DNA of 64,000 bases. Source: Prado023 sp963798745. Lineage in GTDB: Bacteria; Actinomycetota; Actinomycetes; S36-B12; CAIYMF01. The stretch spans positions 257,426 to 321,425 of the forward strand of contig CAWCUF010000006.1 in NCBI GenBank assembly GCA_963798745.1, written 5' to 3'. The notes below the pieces were generated by a model. That model was not told the DNA's origin and ran no database searches. It saw only the letters and a program-made list of their open reading frames with translations. Position numbers and translations under genes: made by a program. Below are positions 25,205-33,724 of the stretch, piece by piece (the first letter of the stretch is position 1; every line of letters begins with the position of its first letter).

Positions 25205-25441
25205 TCAACTGGGTGGGCGGGCGACGACCTCGATCGCCGCACCCGAGCCGCACCAGCGGCAGCTCACCGACTCCAAGGTGTCGTCGAGCACCTCGACGGA
25301 CTCCACCGTCGGCGCCCCGGCCAGGTCGACGTGCCAGAACTCCCTGGTACGCGCGCGGTGGACGACGTCGAAGCGGGTCAGGTTGCCACATTGGGCGCAG
25401 CGCCAGCGGCTGGCGTCGTCGGGCACGCGAAGGTCGGTCAT
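25205..25441 (-). CDS. Small zinc-ribbon-like protein
   Basis: A 78-residue protein with CAQCGN (residues 15-20) and CRWCGSG (61-67), two CxxC knuckles that together make a probable zinc ribbon. The middle segment FDVVHRARTREFWHVDLAG is conserved-looking. An AGGAGTCG ribosome binding site precedes the ATG. It belongs to the same transcription unit as the GT87-like gene. The function is unknown. Confidence 0.78.
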   Translation of the reverse strand: MTDLRVPDDASRWRCAQCGNLTRFDVVHRARTREFWHVDLAGAPTVESVEVLDDTLESVSCRWCGSGAAIEVVARPPS

Positions 25442-25584
25442 CGAGGCGACTCCTGGATCGATCCTGTGGGCCGGACGCCGCCCTGATCTGGCGGGGCCGA
25501 TCGGGTGGGGCTGGGCCGGTGGACTCCTGGGCGAAAGCCTACCCGGCCCGGCGTGGGACTCGTGGCGATGTCGCACCCCGCGCC

Positions 25585-25590
25585 TACGGT
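25585..25590 (+). promoter_or_regulatory. Leaderless -10 box of the exonuclease gene
   Basis: TACGGT followed by 7 nt and ATG 25598. Confidence 0.5.
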
Positions 25591-25597
25591 GAGGGCC

Positions 25598-27319
25598 ATG
25601 AGCACGGCGACCCAGATGACCTTCGACGACATGGGCCCCGCCCTGCACGAGGTCACGTTCGTGGTCGTCGACCTCGAGACCGACGGCGGTAGCCCACAGG
25701 GCGCGGGCATCACCGAGATCGGCGCGGTCAAGGTGCGCGGTGGACAGGTCGTCGGCGAGTTCCAGACCCTGGTCAGCATCGGCCGGCCGCTGCCACCGTT
25801 CATCCGTGCGCTGACCGGGATCACCGACGAGATGCTGCTCGGGGCTCCCCCGCTGTCCGCGGCACTGCCGGCATTCCTGGAGTTCGCACACGGGGCGGTG
25901 CTCGTTGCCCACAACGCCCCCTACGACGTGGGGTTCCTCAAGGGGGCCTGCGCCCAGCTGGATATGCCATGGCCGGACCCGCAGGTCCTGGACACCGCCC
26001 GGCTGGCCCGGCACGTCCTGACCCGCGACGAGGTGCCCAACTGCAAGCTGGGCACGCTGGCCCGGCACTTCCGGGCCCACGTCACCCCGAACCACCGGGC
26101 GCTGGCCGACGCCCGGGCCACGGTCGACGTCCTGCATGGGCTCATGGAGCGGGTCGGCAACCTGGGGGTGCAGAGCCTGACCGAGTTGCAGGGCTACAGC
26201 AGCCGGGTTCCAGACACTCGACGGCGCAAACGAGGCTTGGCCGACGGGCTGCCCGACGGGCCCGGGGTGTACATCTTCGAGGATGCCCAGGGCGTGGCGC
26301 TCTACGTTGGCACCTCCCGATCCATCCGCCGTCGAGTCCGCAGCTACTTCACCGCGGCGGAGCAGCGCCGGCGGATGACCGAGATGGTCGGCTTGGCCAG
26401 CAGGGTGGTCGCGGTGCCGTGCGCCACAGCCTTGGAGGCCCAGGTGCGCGAACTGCGCACCATCGCAGCCCGGGCCCCCAGGTACAATCGACGTTCGACC
26501 CGGCCGCAGAACGCGGTCTGGCTGAAGCTCACCGTCGAGCGGTTCCCGCGGATCAGCGTGGTGAGCACCCTGCGCGCCGACGTGCCGGCCGGCGCCCGCT
26601 ACATCGGCCCCTTCACCAGCCGTCGATCGGCCGAATCCGCCGCCGAGGCGATCGCCGAAGCCCTGCCACTGCGCACCTGCACCCAGGCACTGAGCAGCCG
26701 ACCCAAGGCCTCAGCGTGCGTCCTGGCCGACCTCGGCCGTTGCCCGGCACCCTGTACCGGGCAGATCTCCATGCAGGACTACGCCACGATCGTCGCGCGG
26801 GCGCGGAAGGCGCTGGCCGAGGATCCCGGGGAGATCATCGCTGCGCTCAGCGAGCGCATGAACGTCCTGGCGGGCCAGGAGCGCTACGAGGAGGCTGGGG
26901 CGTGGCGCGACCGGTTGTCGGCCCTGCTGCGCGGAGTCGACCTCGCGAGCACCTCGGACCTGCTCGGCCGGACCCGGCAGGTGGTCGCCGCCCGACCCAC
27001 TGACGACCTCGGCTGGGAGGTCCACGTGATCCGGCACGGCCGATTGGCAGGCGCCGGCCAGATCCCCCCGGGCCAGGATCCCGCCGGTCCGCTCGCCGCG
27101 ATCCTGGCCGGTGCGCAGGCCGTGGCCGAACCCGAACGGCCGGCCGGCGCCGCGCTGCCCGAGGAGACCCAGATCCTGGCGCGGTGGCTGTTCAGCGAAG
27201 GGGTCCGCCTGGTGGACCTCGACGGGCCGCCGCTGGCGTGGCCGATCCGCGCCGCTGCCTCCCATCGGCACGCGTTCGAGGTGGACCTGCGCGAGCGGCA
27301 TCTCGACCTGGTCAGGTGA
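25598..27319 (+). CDS. DEDDh 3'-5' exonuclease fused to a UvrC-like GIY-YIG nuclease
   Basis: A 573-residue fusion. Residues 20-185 are a DnaQ-type exonuclease with Asp25 and Glu27 (VVDLETDGG), Asp110 (HNAPYDVGFL), His166 and Asp171 (PNHRALADARA). Residues about 218-300 are a GIY-YIG domain (GPGVYIF, then LYVGTSRSIRRRVRSYF). A later UVR-type helix (AGQERYEEAGAWRDRLSALL) resembles UvrC, and the Cys-rich SACVLADLGRCPAPCTG lies between. Known in actinobacteria as a DEDD-exonuclease/UvrC-like protein, it probably acts in DNA repair with incision and resection in one chain. The C-terminal part does not show the UvrC RNase H-like catalytic set clearly. Confidence 0.88.
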   Translation: MSTATQMTFDDMGPALHEVTFVVVDLETDGGSPQGAGITEIGAVKVRGGQVVGEFQTLVSIGRPLPPFIRALTGITDEMLLGAPPLSAALPAFLEFAHGAVLVAHNAPYDVGFLKGACAQLDMPWPDPQVLDTARLARHVLTRDEVPNCKLGTLARHFRAHVTPNHRALADARATVDVLHGLMERVGNLGVQSLTELQGYSSRVPDTRRRKRGLADGLPDGPGVYIFEDAQGVALYVGTSRSIRRRVRSYFTAAEQRRRMTEMVGLASRVVAVPCATALEAQVRELRTIAARAPRYNRRSTRPQNAVWLKLTVERFPRISVVSTLRADVPAGARYIGPFTSRRSAESAAEAIAEALPLRTCTQALSSRPKASACVLADLGRCPAPCTGQISMQDYATIVARARKALAEDPGEIIAALSERMNVLAGQERYEEAGAWRDRLSALLRGVDLASTSDLLGRTRQVVAARPTDDLGWEVHVIRHGRLAGAGQIPPGQDPAGPLAAILAGAQAVAEPERPAGAALPEETQILARWLFSEGVRLVDLDGPPLAWPIRAAASHRHAFEVDLRERHLDLVR

Positions 27320-27404
27320 ACCCACCAGGTCGGCGCCCGCCAGGGCGATCCGCCCGGTCAGGCGGTCGCAGCAGTGGCTTCCACGGGAGTGCGAAGTTCG
27401 AGTG

Positions 27405-27426
27405 GTGCGCATGGACCGATGTGCAC
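27405..27426 (-). terminator. Hairpin after the DUF2237 gene
   Basis: GTGCGCAT (27405-27412) pairs with ATGTGCAC (27419-27426), 7 of 8 bases, around a 6-nt loop directly after the stop codon at 27429. It lies in the gap to the convergent exonuclease gene. Confidence 0.35.
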
Positions 27427-27428
27427 GT

Positions 27429-27824
27429 TCAGAGCGGTCGGATCGAGCTGGGGTCGTCGGGCACGTCCACGGCGTACTCCGCCAGGACTTCCAGTGGCAC
27501 GATCTGCAGCACTGCCTCGTTGGTGGCGCCGAGCACGACCGGTGCGGCCACCCCGTCCTGATGGGCCCGAACCCAGTTGAGCGCCGTCACGCACCAACGA
27601 TCACCCGGCACCAGCCCTGGGAACCCGTACTGGGGGTTGGGCGTGGAGAGGTCATTGCCGATGCTGCGCTGGTGGGCCAGGAACTCGGCCGTCACGACCG
27701 CACAGATCGTGTGGCTGCCCCGGTCCTGCGGGCCGCTCGTGCACGCGCCGTCCCGGTAGAACCCGGTGACGGGGTCGGTGCCACAGGGCTCCAACGGCTC
27801 GCGGAATACGTTGCGCTGCGTCAT
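27429..27824 (-). CDS. DUF2237 family protein
   Basis: A 131-residue cytoplasmic protein. The conserved string NVFREPLEPCGTDPVTGFYR, then DRGSHTICAVVTAEFL, GNDLSTPNPQYGFPGL and PGDRWCVTALNW, leaves little doubt about the DUF2237 family. Three conserved Cys suggest a redox or metal role, but none is established. The ATG at 27824 is preferred because a GACAAT -10 box lies 7 nt before it; in-frame Met codons further up (27833, 27869) are alternatives. It is downstream of qcrB on the same strand but separated by two hairpins. Confidence 0.88.
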   Translation of the reverse strand: MTQRNVFREPLEPCGTDPVTGFYRDGACTSGPQDRGSHTICAVVTAEFLAHQRSIGNDLSTPNPQYGFPGLVPGDRWCVTALNWVRAHQDGVAAPVVLGATNEAVLQIVPLEVLAEYAVDVPDDPSSIRPL

Positions 27825-27831
27825 GGTGCCC

Positions 27832-27837
27832 ATTGTC
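27832..27837 (-). promoter_or_regulatory. Leaderless -10 box of the DUF2237 gene
   Basis: Minus-strand GACAAT with 7 nt to ATG 27824. Confidence 0.4.
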
Positions 27838-27851
27838 GACCCGGTGGACTC

Positions 27852-27899
27852 CATGTGCGCGCAGCACATGAACGGCCGACCCCCAGGGGAGCCGGCCGT
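27852..27899 (-). terminator. Two consecutive hairpins ending the qcr operon
   Basis: Just after qcrB, ACGGCCG (27872-27878) pairs with CGGCCGT (27893-27899), and then CATGTGC (27852-27858) pairs with GCACATG (27864-27870). The pair separates qcrB from the DUF2237 promoter. Confidence 0.5.
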
Positions 27900-27914
27900 C
27901 CAGAGCGTTCGGGA

Positions 27915-29582
27915 CTAGTGCGGTGCCTGGCCAGAGATCTCGGCAGCTGCCTGGGAGCCGGTCTCGACCGCGTCGTGCAGTTCGTGCTCGATGTGCGCGT
28001 TCGCCTCGGCGAGTTCCTCGTCGGTGGGCAGTGGGATGTTGTCCCGGTAGAAGAAGCTCGACACCTTGGCCCGAGCCCGCTGTCGGCGCGACGCCGGATT
28101 CGCCACACCGTTCTCGTCGACAGCCTCGGGCAGCGCCAGCGGCTCACGGTCGGTCTTGGACATGATCCTGGCCCGGGTCTCGTCGTCCACCGGCTCGTGG
28201 ATCTCGAGGAACTCCCCGCTGGGCAGCCGCAGCACCCGACCGGTTTCCCGACCGTGCAGCAGCATGTCGCGATCGCGACGTTGCAGGGACAGCGCCCAGC
28301 GTTTGGTGACGATGAACACCACCACCGGGGCCACGAAGAGCAGCACCTGCAGCACCCTGATCATCGTGTTGAAACTCAGGTTGAAGTTGTAGGCGATGAT
28401 GTCGTTGCCGCCGCCGATCATCAGCACGATGTACCAGGCGACCACTGCTGCGCCCAGTGCGGTGCGGGTGGGGGCGTTGCGGGGGCGATCCAGCAGGTGG
28501 TGCTCAGAGTTGTCCCGGGTGGCGTAGCGCTCGATCCATGGATAGGCCCCGACCAGGAGCAGCAGCAAGGGCGGGACGATCAATGCGGGGATGATCAGGC
28601 TCAGGGTGAGCGTCACCCCGAAGGCACTGATCTCCCAGGCGGGCATGAGCCGCAGCGCGCCGTCGAGGAAGCCGACGTACCAGTCGGGCTGGGATCCGGC
28701 CGTGACCTGATCGGGCATGTACGGGCCATAGGCCCAGACCGGGTTGATCTGGAACAGCCCGGCCAGCGCCGTGATCGTGCCGAACACGACGAAGAAGAAA
28801 CCACCGGCCTTGGCCATGTAGACCGGCATCAGGGGGTAACCGACCACGTTCTCGTTGGTCCGTCCAGGGCCGGGGAACTGGGTGTGCTTCTGGTACCAGA
28901 CCATCATCAGGTGCGCGGTGACCAGGGCCAGGATGAGGCCAGGGATCAACAGGATGTGCAGGCCGTAGAGCCGCGGGATGAAGTCGGTGCCGGGGAACTC
29001 GCCGTTGAACAGCAGGAAGGAGAACCAGGTTCCGATCACCGGGCTGGCCTGGATGATGCCCTGGGTGATGCGCACGCCGGTGCCCGAGAGCAGGTCGTCA
29101 GGCAGCGAGTAGCCGGAGAAGCCGGCGGCCACAGCCAGGAGGAACAGCACGAGACCGATGACCCAGTTGAGCTCACGCGGCTTGCGGAACGCGCCGGTGA
29201 AGAACACCCGGAGCAGGTGGATCGCGATCGCGGCCACGAAGAACAGCGCGGCCATGTGGTGGATCTGGCGGATCAGCAGGCCACCGCGCACGTCGAAGGA
29301 GATGTCGAGCGTCGAGGCCATCGACTCGCTCATCTTCACGCCCTTGAGGGGGGCGTAGGACCCGTCGTAGACGATCTCGATCATCGAGGGCTTGAACCAC
29401 AGGGTCAGGTAGACGCCCGTGAGCAGGATGATGATGAACGAGTACAGCGCGATCTCGCCGAGCATGAACGACCAGTGGTCGGGGAACACCTTGTTCAGGC
29501 TGCGCCGCAGGAAGCTGGAGTTGCCCAGCCGGTCATCGGTCCAACTCGCTGCCTTGCCCCCGGTTTCGACTACGACGCTCAT
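27915..29582 (-). CDS. qcrB: Cytochrome bc1 (bcc) complex cytochrome b subunit
   Basis: A 555-residue cytochrome b that carries the quinol oxidation site and the two b hemes of the actinobacterial bcc complex. Visible are RQIHHMAALFFVAAIAIHLL and later GLHILLIPGLILALVTAHLM (heme-ligand His pairs), SGYSLPDDLLSGTGVRI, and the quinol-site PDWYVGFLDG. As in other actinobacteria, a long hydrophilic C-terminal extension follows the last helix. The ATG overlaps the qcrA stop by 4 nt (ATGA). It is last in the ctaE-qcrC-qcrA-qcrB operon, with terminator hairpins after it. Confidence 0.96.
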   Translation of the reverse strand: MSVVVETGGKAASWTDDRLGNSSFLRRSLNKVFPDHWSFMLGEIALYSFIIILLTGVYLTLWFKPSMIEIVYDGSYAPLKGVKMSESMASTLDISFDVRGGLLIRQIHHMAALFFVAAIAIHLLRVFFTGAFRKPRELNWVIGLVLFLLAVAAGFSGYSLPDDLLSGTGVRITQGIIQASPVIGTWFSFLLFNGEFPGTDFIPRLYGLHILLIPGLILALVTAHLMMVWYQKHTQFPGPGRTNENVVGYPLMPVYMAKAGGFFFVVFGTITALAGLFQINPVWAYGPYMPDQVTAGSQPDWYVGFLDGALRLMPAWEISAFGVTLTLSLIIPALIVPPLLLLLVGAYPWIERYATRDNSEHHLLDRPRNAPTRTALGAAVVAWYIVLMIGGGNDIIAYNFNLSFNTMIRVLQVLLFVAPVVVFIVTKRWALSLQRRDRDMLLHGRETGRVLRLPSGEFLEIHEPVDDETRARIMSKTDREPLALPEAVDENGVANPASRRQRARAKVSSFFYRDNIPLPTDEELAEANAHIEHELHDAVETGSQAAAEISGQAPH

Positions 29583-30598
29583 CCGCGCTCCCAGAAACTC
29601 GGTCCCACGGGCTCCTGGAAGTCGCTGGCGGCGACCAAGTAGCCCTCGTCATCCACGGTGATCGGCAACTGCGGCATCGCTCGTGCAGCAGGTCCGAAGA
29701 CCACAGCACCCGAATCGGCCAGGTCGAAGGTCGACTGGTGACACGGACACAACAGATGGTGCGTCCGCTGCTCGTAAAGCGCAATCGGACAGCCCACGTG
29801 CGTGCAGATCTTCGAGTACGCCAGGATCCCCTCCACGTCCCAGCCCTCACCCTGCTGGGACACGATCTCGTCGGGGGCCATCCGGACCAGGATGATGGCG
29901 GCCTTGGCGCGGGCGTTGAGGGTGCCGGCCTCCTCCTCCACCTCACCGAGGTTGGCAGGCACAGCGGCCACGAGACCGCCGACCGGGACGTCCTCGGGCC
30001 TGACCGGGTTCAACGACACGTCGGTCAGGATGCGCACGTTCCTGTCCCAGATGGTCGAGGACAACTGCTCAGCCGGGCTCGGCGCTCCCGGGGGCGCGGT
30101 GTACATGTCGCGCAGGAGGATGACCAGTGGCAGCGGGAGCACCACCATCGCGCCGATCAGCGTCCGGCGGATGATCGGCCGGGAGGCGAAGCCGGAGTCA
30201 GCGGTTCCCCGCTCGAAGGCTTCCACCGCCGCCGCCCGTTCCTCGGCCGAGGAGCGCATCTCGTGGCGCTGGGCCACGACCTCGTTGCCCGGCATCAGCT
30301 TGCGCGCCCAGTGGATGGCGCCGATCCCGATCAGCAGGATGCCCAGGCCCATGCTCAGGCCCAGCGCGACGTTCAGGGCGCCGATCGACCCGAGCAGTGG
30401 GATGTTCACGCCGGCGTCGACCGGGATCACGATGTAGGCCACGACCGCCGCGATCAGCAGGACGGTGGCCAGGATGAACATCGTGGCCACCTGGCGCTCG
30501 GCGCGCTTGGCGGCCTTCGGGTCGACGTCGGTGCGGCGGGGGTGGTGTGCGGCCGTGGCCGCGACGAAGTCCGGCTCAGTCTGCGTGGGGTCGCTCAT
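29579..30598 (-). CDS. qcrA: Rieske iron-sulfur subunit of the bcc complex
   Basis: A 339-residue Rieske protein with three transmembrane helices in the N-terminal half (about 38-60, 70-95, 145-163), the actinobacterial form. The 2Fe-2S ligands are Cys265/His267 (CTHVGC) and Cys284/His287 (CPCH), and Cys270 and Cys286 can form the disulfide. It transfers electrons from quinol to QcrC. The start at 30598 overlaps the qcrC stop by 4 nt, and the stop overlaps the qcrB start by 4 nt. Confidence 0.96.
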   Translation of the reverse strand: MSDPTQTEPDFVAATAAHHPRRTDVDPKAAKRAERQVATMFILATVLLIAAVVAYIVIPVDAGVNIPLLGSIGALNVALGLSMGLGILLIGIGAIHWARKLMPGNEVVAQRHEMRSSAEERAAAVEAFERGTADSGFASRPIIRRTLIGAMVVLPLPLVILLRDMYTAPPGAPSPAEQLSSTIWDRNVRILTDVSLNPVRPEDVPVGGLVAAVPANLGEVEEEAGTLNARAKAAIILVRMAPDEIVSQQGEGWDVEGILAYSKICTHVGCPIALYEQRTHHLLCPCHQSTFDLADSGAVVFGPAARAMPQLPITVDDEGYLVAASDFQEPVGPSFWERG

Positions 30599-31383
30599 CG
30601 GACCTTGGCTCCGATCCAGACAGCGGCGCCGGCCATCAGGGCCAGCCCGAGGGTGAACAACATCGCACCCTCGGTGACGGGACCGAAGGCACCCAGGCCC
30701 CAACCGCCCGGCTGGGTCTGGTCCTGCAGGTGCGCGACGTACTTGAGGATGTCCTGCTTCTCAGGCACGCTCAGCGTCCCGTCGCCGAAGACCGGCATGT
30801 TCTGCGGACCGGTCAGCATGGCCTCGTAGATCTCCTGCTGGCTGGCGTCCATCAGGGTCGGCGCCCACTTGCCCTCGGTCAGGGCCCCACCCCGGCCGGC
30901 GAAGTTGTGGCACTGCGCGCAGTTGGTGCGGAACAGCTCCCCGCCCACGGCGAGGTCCGCGTTGGTCGTGTCCAACTCCTGCGCGGTGGGGATCGCTGGG
31001 CCCGGGCCCAGCGTGGCGATGTAGGCCGCCAGCGCCGCGATCTCAACTTCGTCGTAGCTGGGTTCCTTGCGCTCGGCCTGGACACTCGGGGCAGCCAGCG
31101 GCATCCGCCCGGTGGCGACCTGGAAGTGCACGGAAGCAGCCCCCACCCCGATCAGGTTGGGAGCCACAGAGGTGCCCCCGGCATTCAGGCCATGGCAGGA
31201 GGAGCAACCTTCCAGGTACAGGGCGCGACCCTCCTCGACCTGGGTCTCGCTGTGCGGGGCGCCGGCAGCTCGGGCCGTACTGCTGCTGGTGGCCAGCGCG
31301 TACACGGTGCCGATGACCGCCAATGCCGCGAGCAGCAGCATCATCAACGCTGCCGGGTGCCTACGGGCTGCTGGACTGTTCAC
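30595..31383 (-). CDS. qcrC: Diheme cytochrome c subunit of the bcc complex
   Basis: A 262-residue membrane-anchored cytochrome with two c-heme sites, CSSCH (60-64) and CAQCH (155-159), an N-terminal signal/anchor helix and a C-terminal helix (about 238-258). The diheme QcrC replaces a soluble cytochrome c and hands electrons directly to CtaC. The GTG at 31383 follows an AGAGGTAGG ribosome binding site; the longer frame upstream is antisense-like and lacks one. The gene lies 50 bp after ctaE and overlaps qcrA by 4 nt. Confidence 0.95.
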   Translation of the reverse strand: MNSPAARRHPAALMMLLLAALAVIGTVYALATSSSTARAAGAPHSETQVEEGRALYLEGCSSCHGLNAGGTSVAPNLIGVGAASVHFQVATGRMPLAAPSVQAERKEPSYDEVEIAALAAYIATLGPGPAIPTAQELDTTNADLAVGGELFRTNCAQCHNFAGRGGALTEGKWAPTLMDASQQEIYEAMLTGPQNMPVFGDGTLSVPEKQDILKYVAHLQDQTQPGGWGLGAFGPVTEGAMLFTLGLALMAGAAVWIGAKVR

Positions 31384-31433
31384 TGGCCTACCTCTGCAAG
31401 GGATCGAAATGCCGGGGCGGGAGCTTCGCGGGG

Positions 31434-32042
31434 CTACTTCAGGACGTAGATCGTGAAGAACAGTGCGATCCACACCACGTCGACGAAGTGCCAGTAGTAG
31501 CTGGTCACGATCGCGGCCGTGGCCTGTTCATGGCCGTAACGCCGGGAGGAGTACGAGCGGGCCAGCACGAAGAGGAAGGCGACCAGCCCAGCGACCACGT
31601 GCAGGCCGTGGAAGCCGGTGGTCAGGAAGAACGCCGAGCCGTAGGCCGTGGAGGACAACGACAGGCCCTCGACCTGGATCAGGTGCGCGTACTCGTACAC
31701 CTGGCCGCCGATGAAGGCCGCGCCCATGATGAACGTGATGATGTACCAGCGCTGCATGCCACGCAGGTTGCCGCGCTCGGCAGCCAGCACCCCGAGCTGG
31801 CAGGTCACGCTGGAGGACACCAGGATCAACGTGTTCGCCGTGGCGAACGGGACGTTGAGGAACTGGGTCTGCTCAGCCCACACCTCGGGGTTGGTCGCCC
31901 GGAGGGTGAAGTACATCGCGAACAGCCCGGCGAAGAACATCAACTCGCTGGACAGCCAGATGATGGTGCCCACCGCCACCTTGTTCGGGTGGATCGGATG
32001 GGCGCCCGGGTGCGGGGGATTCACAACCGTTGTCGAAGCCAC
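31434..32042 (-). CDS. ctaE: Cytochrome c oxidase subunit III
   Basis: A 202-residue membrane protein with five helices, the short bacterial subunit III. Conserved parts are VGTIIWLSSELMFFAGLFAM, AGL-type FHGLHVVAGLVAFL and YYWHFVDVVWIALFFTIYVL at the end. It starts with GTG at 32042, 6 nt after a CAGACT box. It is first in the ctaE-qcrCAB operon, the order typical of actinobacteria, and away from ctaCDF, which lie 2 kb upstream on the same strand. Confidence 0.95.
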   Translation of the reverse strand: MASTTVVNPPHPGAHPIHPNKVAVGTIIWLSSELMFFAGLFAMYFTLRATNPEVWAEQTQFLNVPFATANTLILVSSSVTCQLGVLAAERGNLRGMQRWYIITFIMGAAFIGGQVYEYAHLIQVEGLSLSSTAYGSAFFLTTGFHGLHVVAGLVAFLFVLARSYSSRRYGHEQATAAIVTSYYWHFVDVVWIALFFTIYVLK

Positions 32043-32048
32043 GCGCGC

Positions 32049-32054
32049 AGTCTG
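32049..32054 (-). promoter_or_regulatory. -10 box of the ctaE-qcrCAB operon
   Basis: Minus-strand CAGACT with 6 nt to the GTG of ctaE, so the transcript is probably leaderless. Confidence 0.4.
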
Positions 32055-32143
32055 TCAGATGCGCTGCGAAGTTCCCACCGGAACCCCCGCAGTTCGCCGT
32101 GGCGTGTCAAGACCTGCCCAGATCGCCGGACGCGCAGACCAAG

Positions 32144-32149
32144 TAGCAT
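32144..32149 (+). promoter_or_regulatory. -10 box upstream of the receiver-like gene and trpD
   Basis: TAGCAT on the plus strand. A start near 32157 leaves a short leader containing AGAGGAG just before ATG 32177. Confidence 0.35.
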
Positions 32150-32176
32150 CCTGCACAGCGACCCAGAGGAGACTCA

Positions 32177-32599
32177 ATGGCCACGTCCCAGGCCCCCCGC
32201 ACCCTGCGCATCATGGTCTACAGCGACGACCGCACGGTCCGCCGGGCCGTTGCCACCGCACTGGGCACCCGCCCCGATGCGACCCTGCCCGAGTTGGAGC
32301 TCGTGGAGGTGGCCACCGGCCCGGTCGCGATCCGCACGGCCGACGCCGGCGGACTCGACCTGATGATCCTCGACGGCGAGGCGGTCCCTTACGGCGGCCT
32401 GGGCCTGGCCCGGCAGTTCAAGGACGAGATCCACCGCTGCCCACCGATCCTGGTGCTCACGGGCCGGCCCCAGGACGCCTGGTTGGCGACCTGGTCGCGC
32501 GCAGAGGCAGCGGTGGGCCACCCGATCGACCCCGGCCACCTGGCCGACACCGTCTCCGGCCTGCTGCGCCGGGGGCTCCCGGCGGTCGTCACGACGTGA
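32177..32599 (+). CDS. Receiver-like single-domain protein upstream of trpD
   Basis: A 140-residue protein with the alternating strand-helix pattern of a response-regulator receiver: RIMVYSDDRTVRRAVATALG (acidic pair), LDLMILDGEAVPYGGLGLAR (Asp at the phosphorylation position) and PILVLTGRPQDAWLATWS (Thr). The conserved Lys is missing (GHPIDPGHL) and there is no output domain. An AGAGGAG ribosome binding site supports the ATG. The stop overlaps the trpD GTG by 4 nt, so the two are coupled. It is transcribed divergently from ctaE; a role at the respiration/tryptophan boundary is speculation. Confidence 0.82.
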   Translation: MATSQAPRTLRIMVYSDDRTVRRAVATALGTRPDATLPELELVEVATGPVAIRTADAGGLDLMILDGEAVPYGGLGLARQFKDEIHRCPPILVLTGRPQDAWLATWSRAEAAVGHPIDPGHLADTVSGLLRRGLPAVVTT

Positions 32600-33720
32600 A
32601 CGACGCACCCGCCCACGCGGCCGACGCACCGGGGGCACCTCTGACCGACTGGGTCGAGGTCCTGGAGGCGCTGCTGGCCGGCGAGGACCTGAACTCCCCC
32701 ACGACGGCTTGGGTGATGGCCGAGATCCTCGCCGGAGGTACCCCTCCGGCCAACACCGCGGCCTTCCTCGTGGCGCTGCGCGCCAAGGGCGAGACGGCCC
32801 ATGAGGTCGCGGGCCTGGTCACGGGCATGATGAATGCCAGCGTGCCGCTCCAGGTGCCCGGGCCCGTGGTCGACACCTGCGGGACCGGCGGGGACCGCGC
32901 ACATACGGTCAACATCTCCACGATGGCCGCCGTCGTCGCCGCCTCGGCCGGTGCACGGGTGGCCAAGCACGGCAATCGGGCGGCCTCCTCACAGAGCGGG
33001 TCGGCAGACATGCTCGAGGCTCTCGGGGTGGCCATCGACCTGCCCGCATCCGCTGCCGGCCAGGCCGGTGAACTGCTCGGGATCACGTTCTGCTTCGCCC
33101 CGGTGTTCCACCCCGCCATGCGCCACATCGGCCCGATCCGCCGAGAGCTGGGCATCCGCACTGTGTTCAACATCCTCGGCCCCCTGGCCAACCCGGCTCA
33201 TCCCGCTGCCCAGGTGCTCGGCGTGCCCACCGAGGCCATCGGTGAGCTCATGTCCGGCGTCCTGGCCCAGCGCGGGACCCGAGCTCTGGTGGTGCACGGG
33301 GACGATGGCCTCGACGAGCTGAGCATCCACACCACCTCCACCGTGTGGGACCTCACGACCGACGAGGCGCGGCGGTCGACCGTCGACCCGAGCGCGCTGG
33401 GGATCCCGGCGCGGGCCCCGGACTCGCTACGGGGGGGCACCGCCGCACGCAACGCCGCGCTGTTCCGGACCCTGCTGGACACCCCGGACGACCCGGCGAT
33501 CGCCGGGATCCGAGATGCGGTGAGCCTGAACGCGGCAGCCGCGCTGGTGGCCTACGCGGCCGCTGGCGGCACCTTGGCCGTGACGATCCCGGACGCAGCC
33601 ACGGACCTGATGACCCGCCTGGCTGCGGCGCTGCCCGCTGTCGACGACGCGCTGACCTGCGGAGCGGCACGTGACCTGCTCGGCCGGTGGATCACCACCA
33701 GCGCCGACCTGGCGCTCTAG
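32596..33720 (+). CDS. trpD: Anthranilate phosphoribosyltransferase
   Basis: A 374-residue enzyme that joins anthranilate and PRPP in tryptophan synthesis. The PRPP loop CGTGGD (95-100), NIST (106-109), KHGNRAASSQSGSADMLEAL (from 124) and RRELGIRTVFNILGPLANP are all present. The GTG start at 32596 overlaps the upstream stop by 4 nt; the frame is open much further upstream, but that part is antisense to ctaE. No other trp genes are adjacent, which is common for trpD in actinobacteria. Confidence 0.95.
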   Translation: MNDAPAHAADAPGAPLTDWVEVLEALLAGEDLNSPTTAWVMAEILAGGTPPANTAAFLVALRAKGETAHEVAGLVTGMMNASVPLQVPGPVVDTCGTGGDRAHTVNISTMAAVVAASAGARVAKHGNRAASSQSGSADMLEALGVAIDLPASAAGQAGELLGITFCFAPVFHPAMRHIGPIRRELGIRTVFNILGPLANPAHPAAQVLGVPTEAIGELMSGVLAQRGTRALVVHGDDGLDELSIHTTSTVWDLTTDEARRSTVDPSALGIPARAPDSLRGGTAARNAALFRTLLDTPDDPAIAGIRDAVSLNAAAALVAYAAAGGTLAVTIPDAATDLMTRLAAALPAVDDALTCGAARDLLGRWITTSADLAL

Positions 33721-33724
33721 GGCC

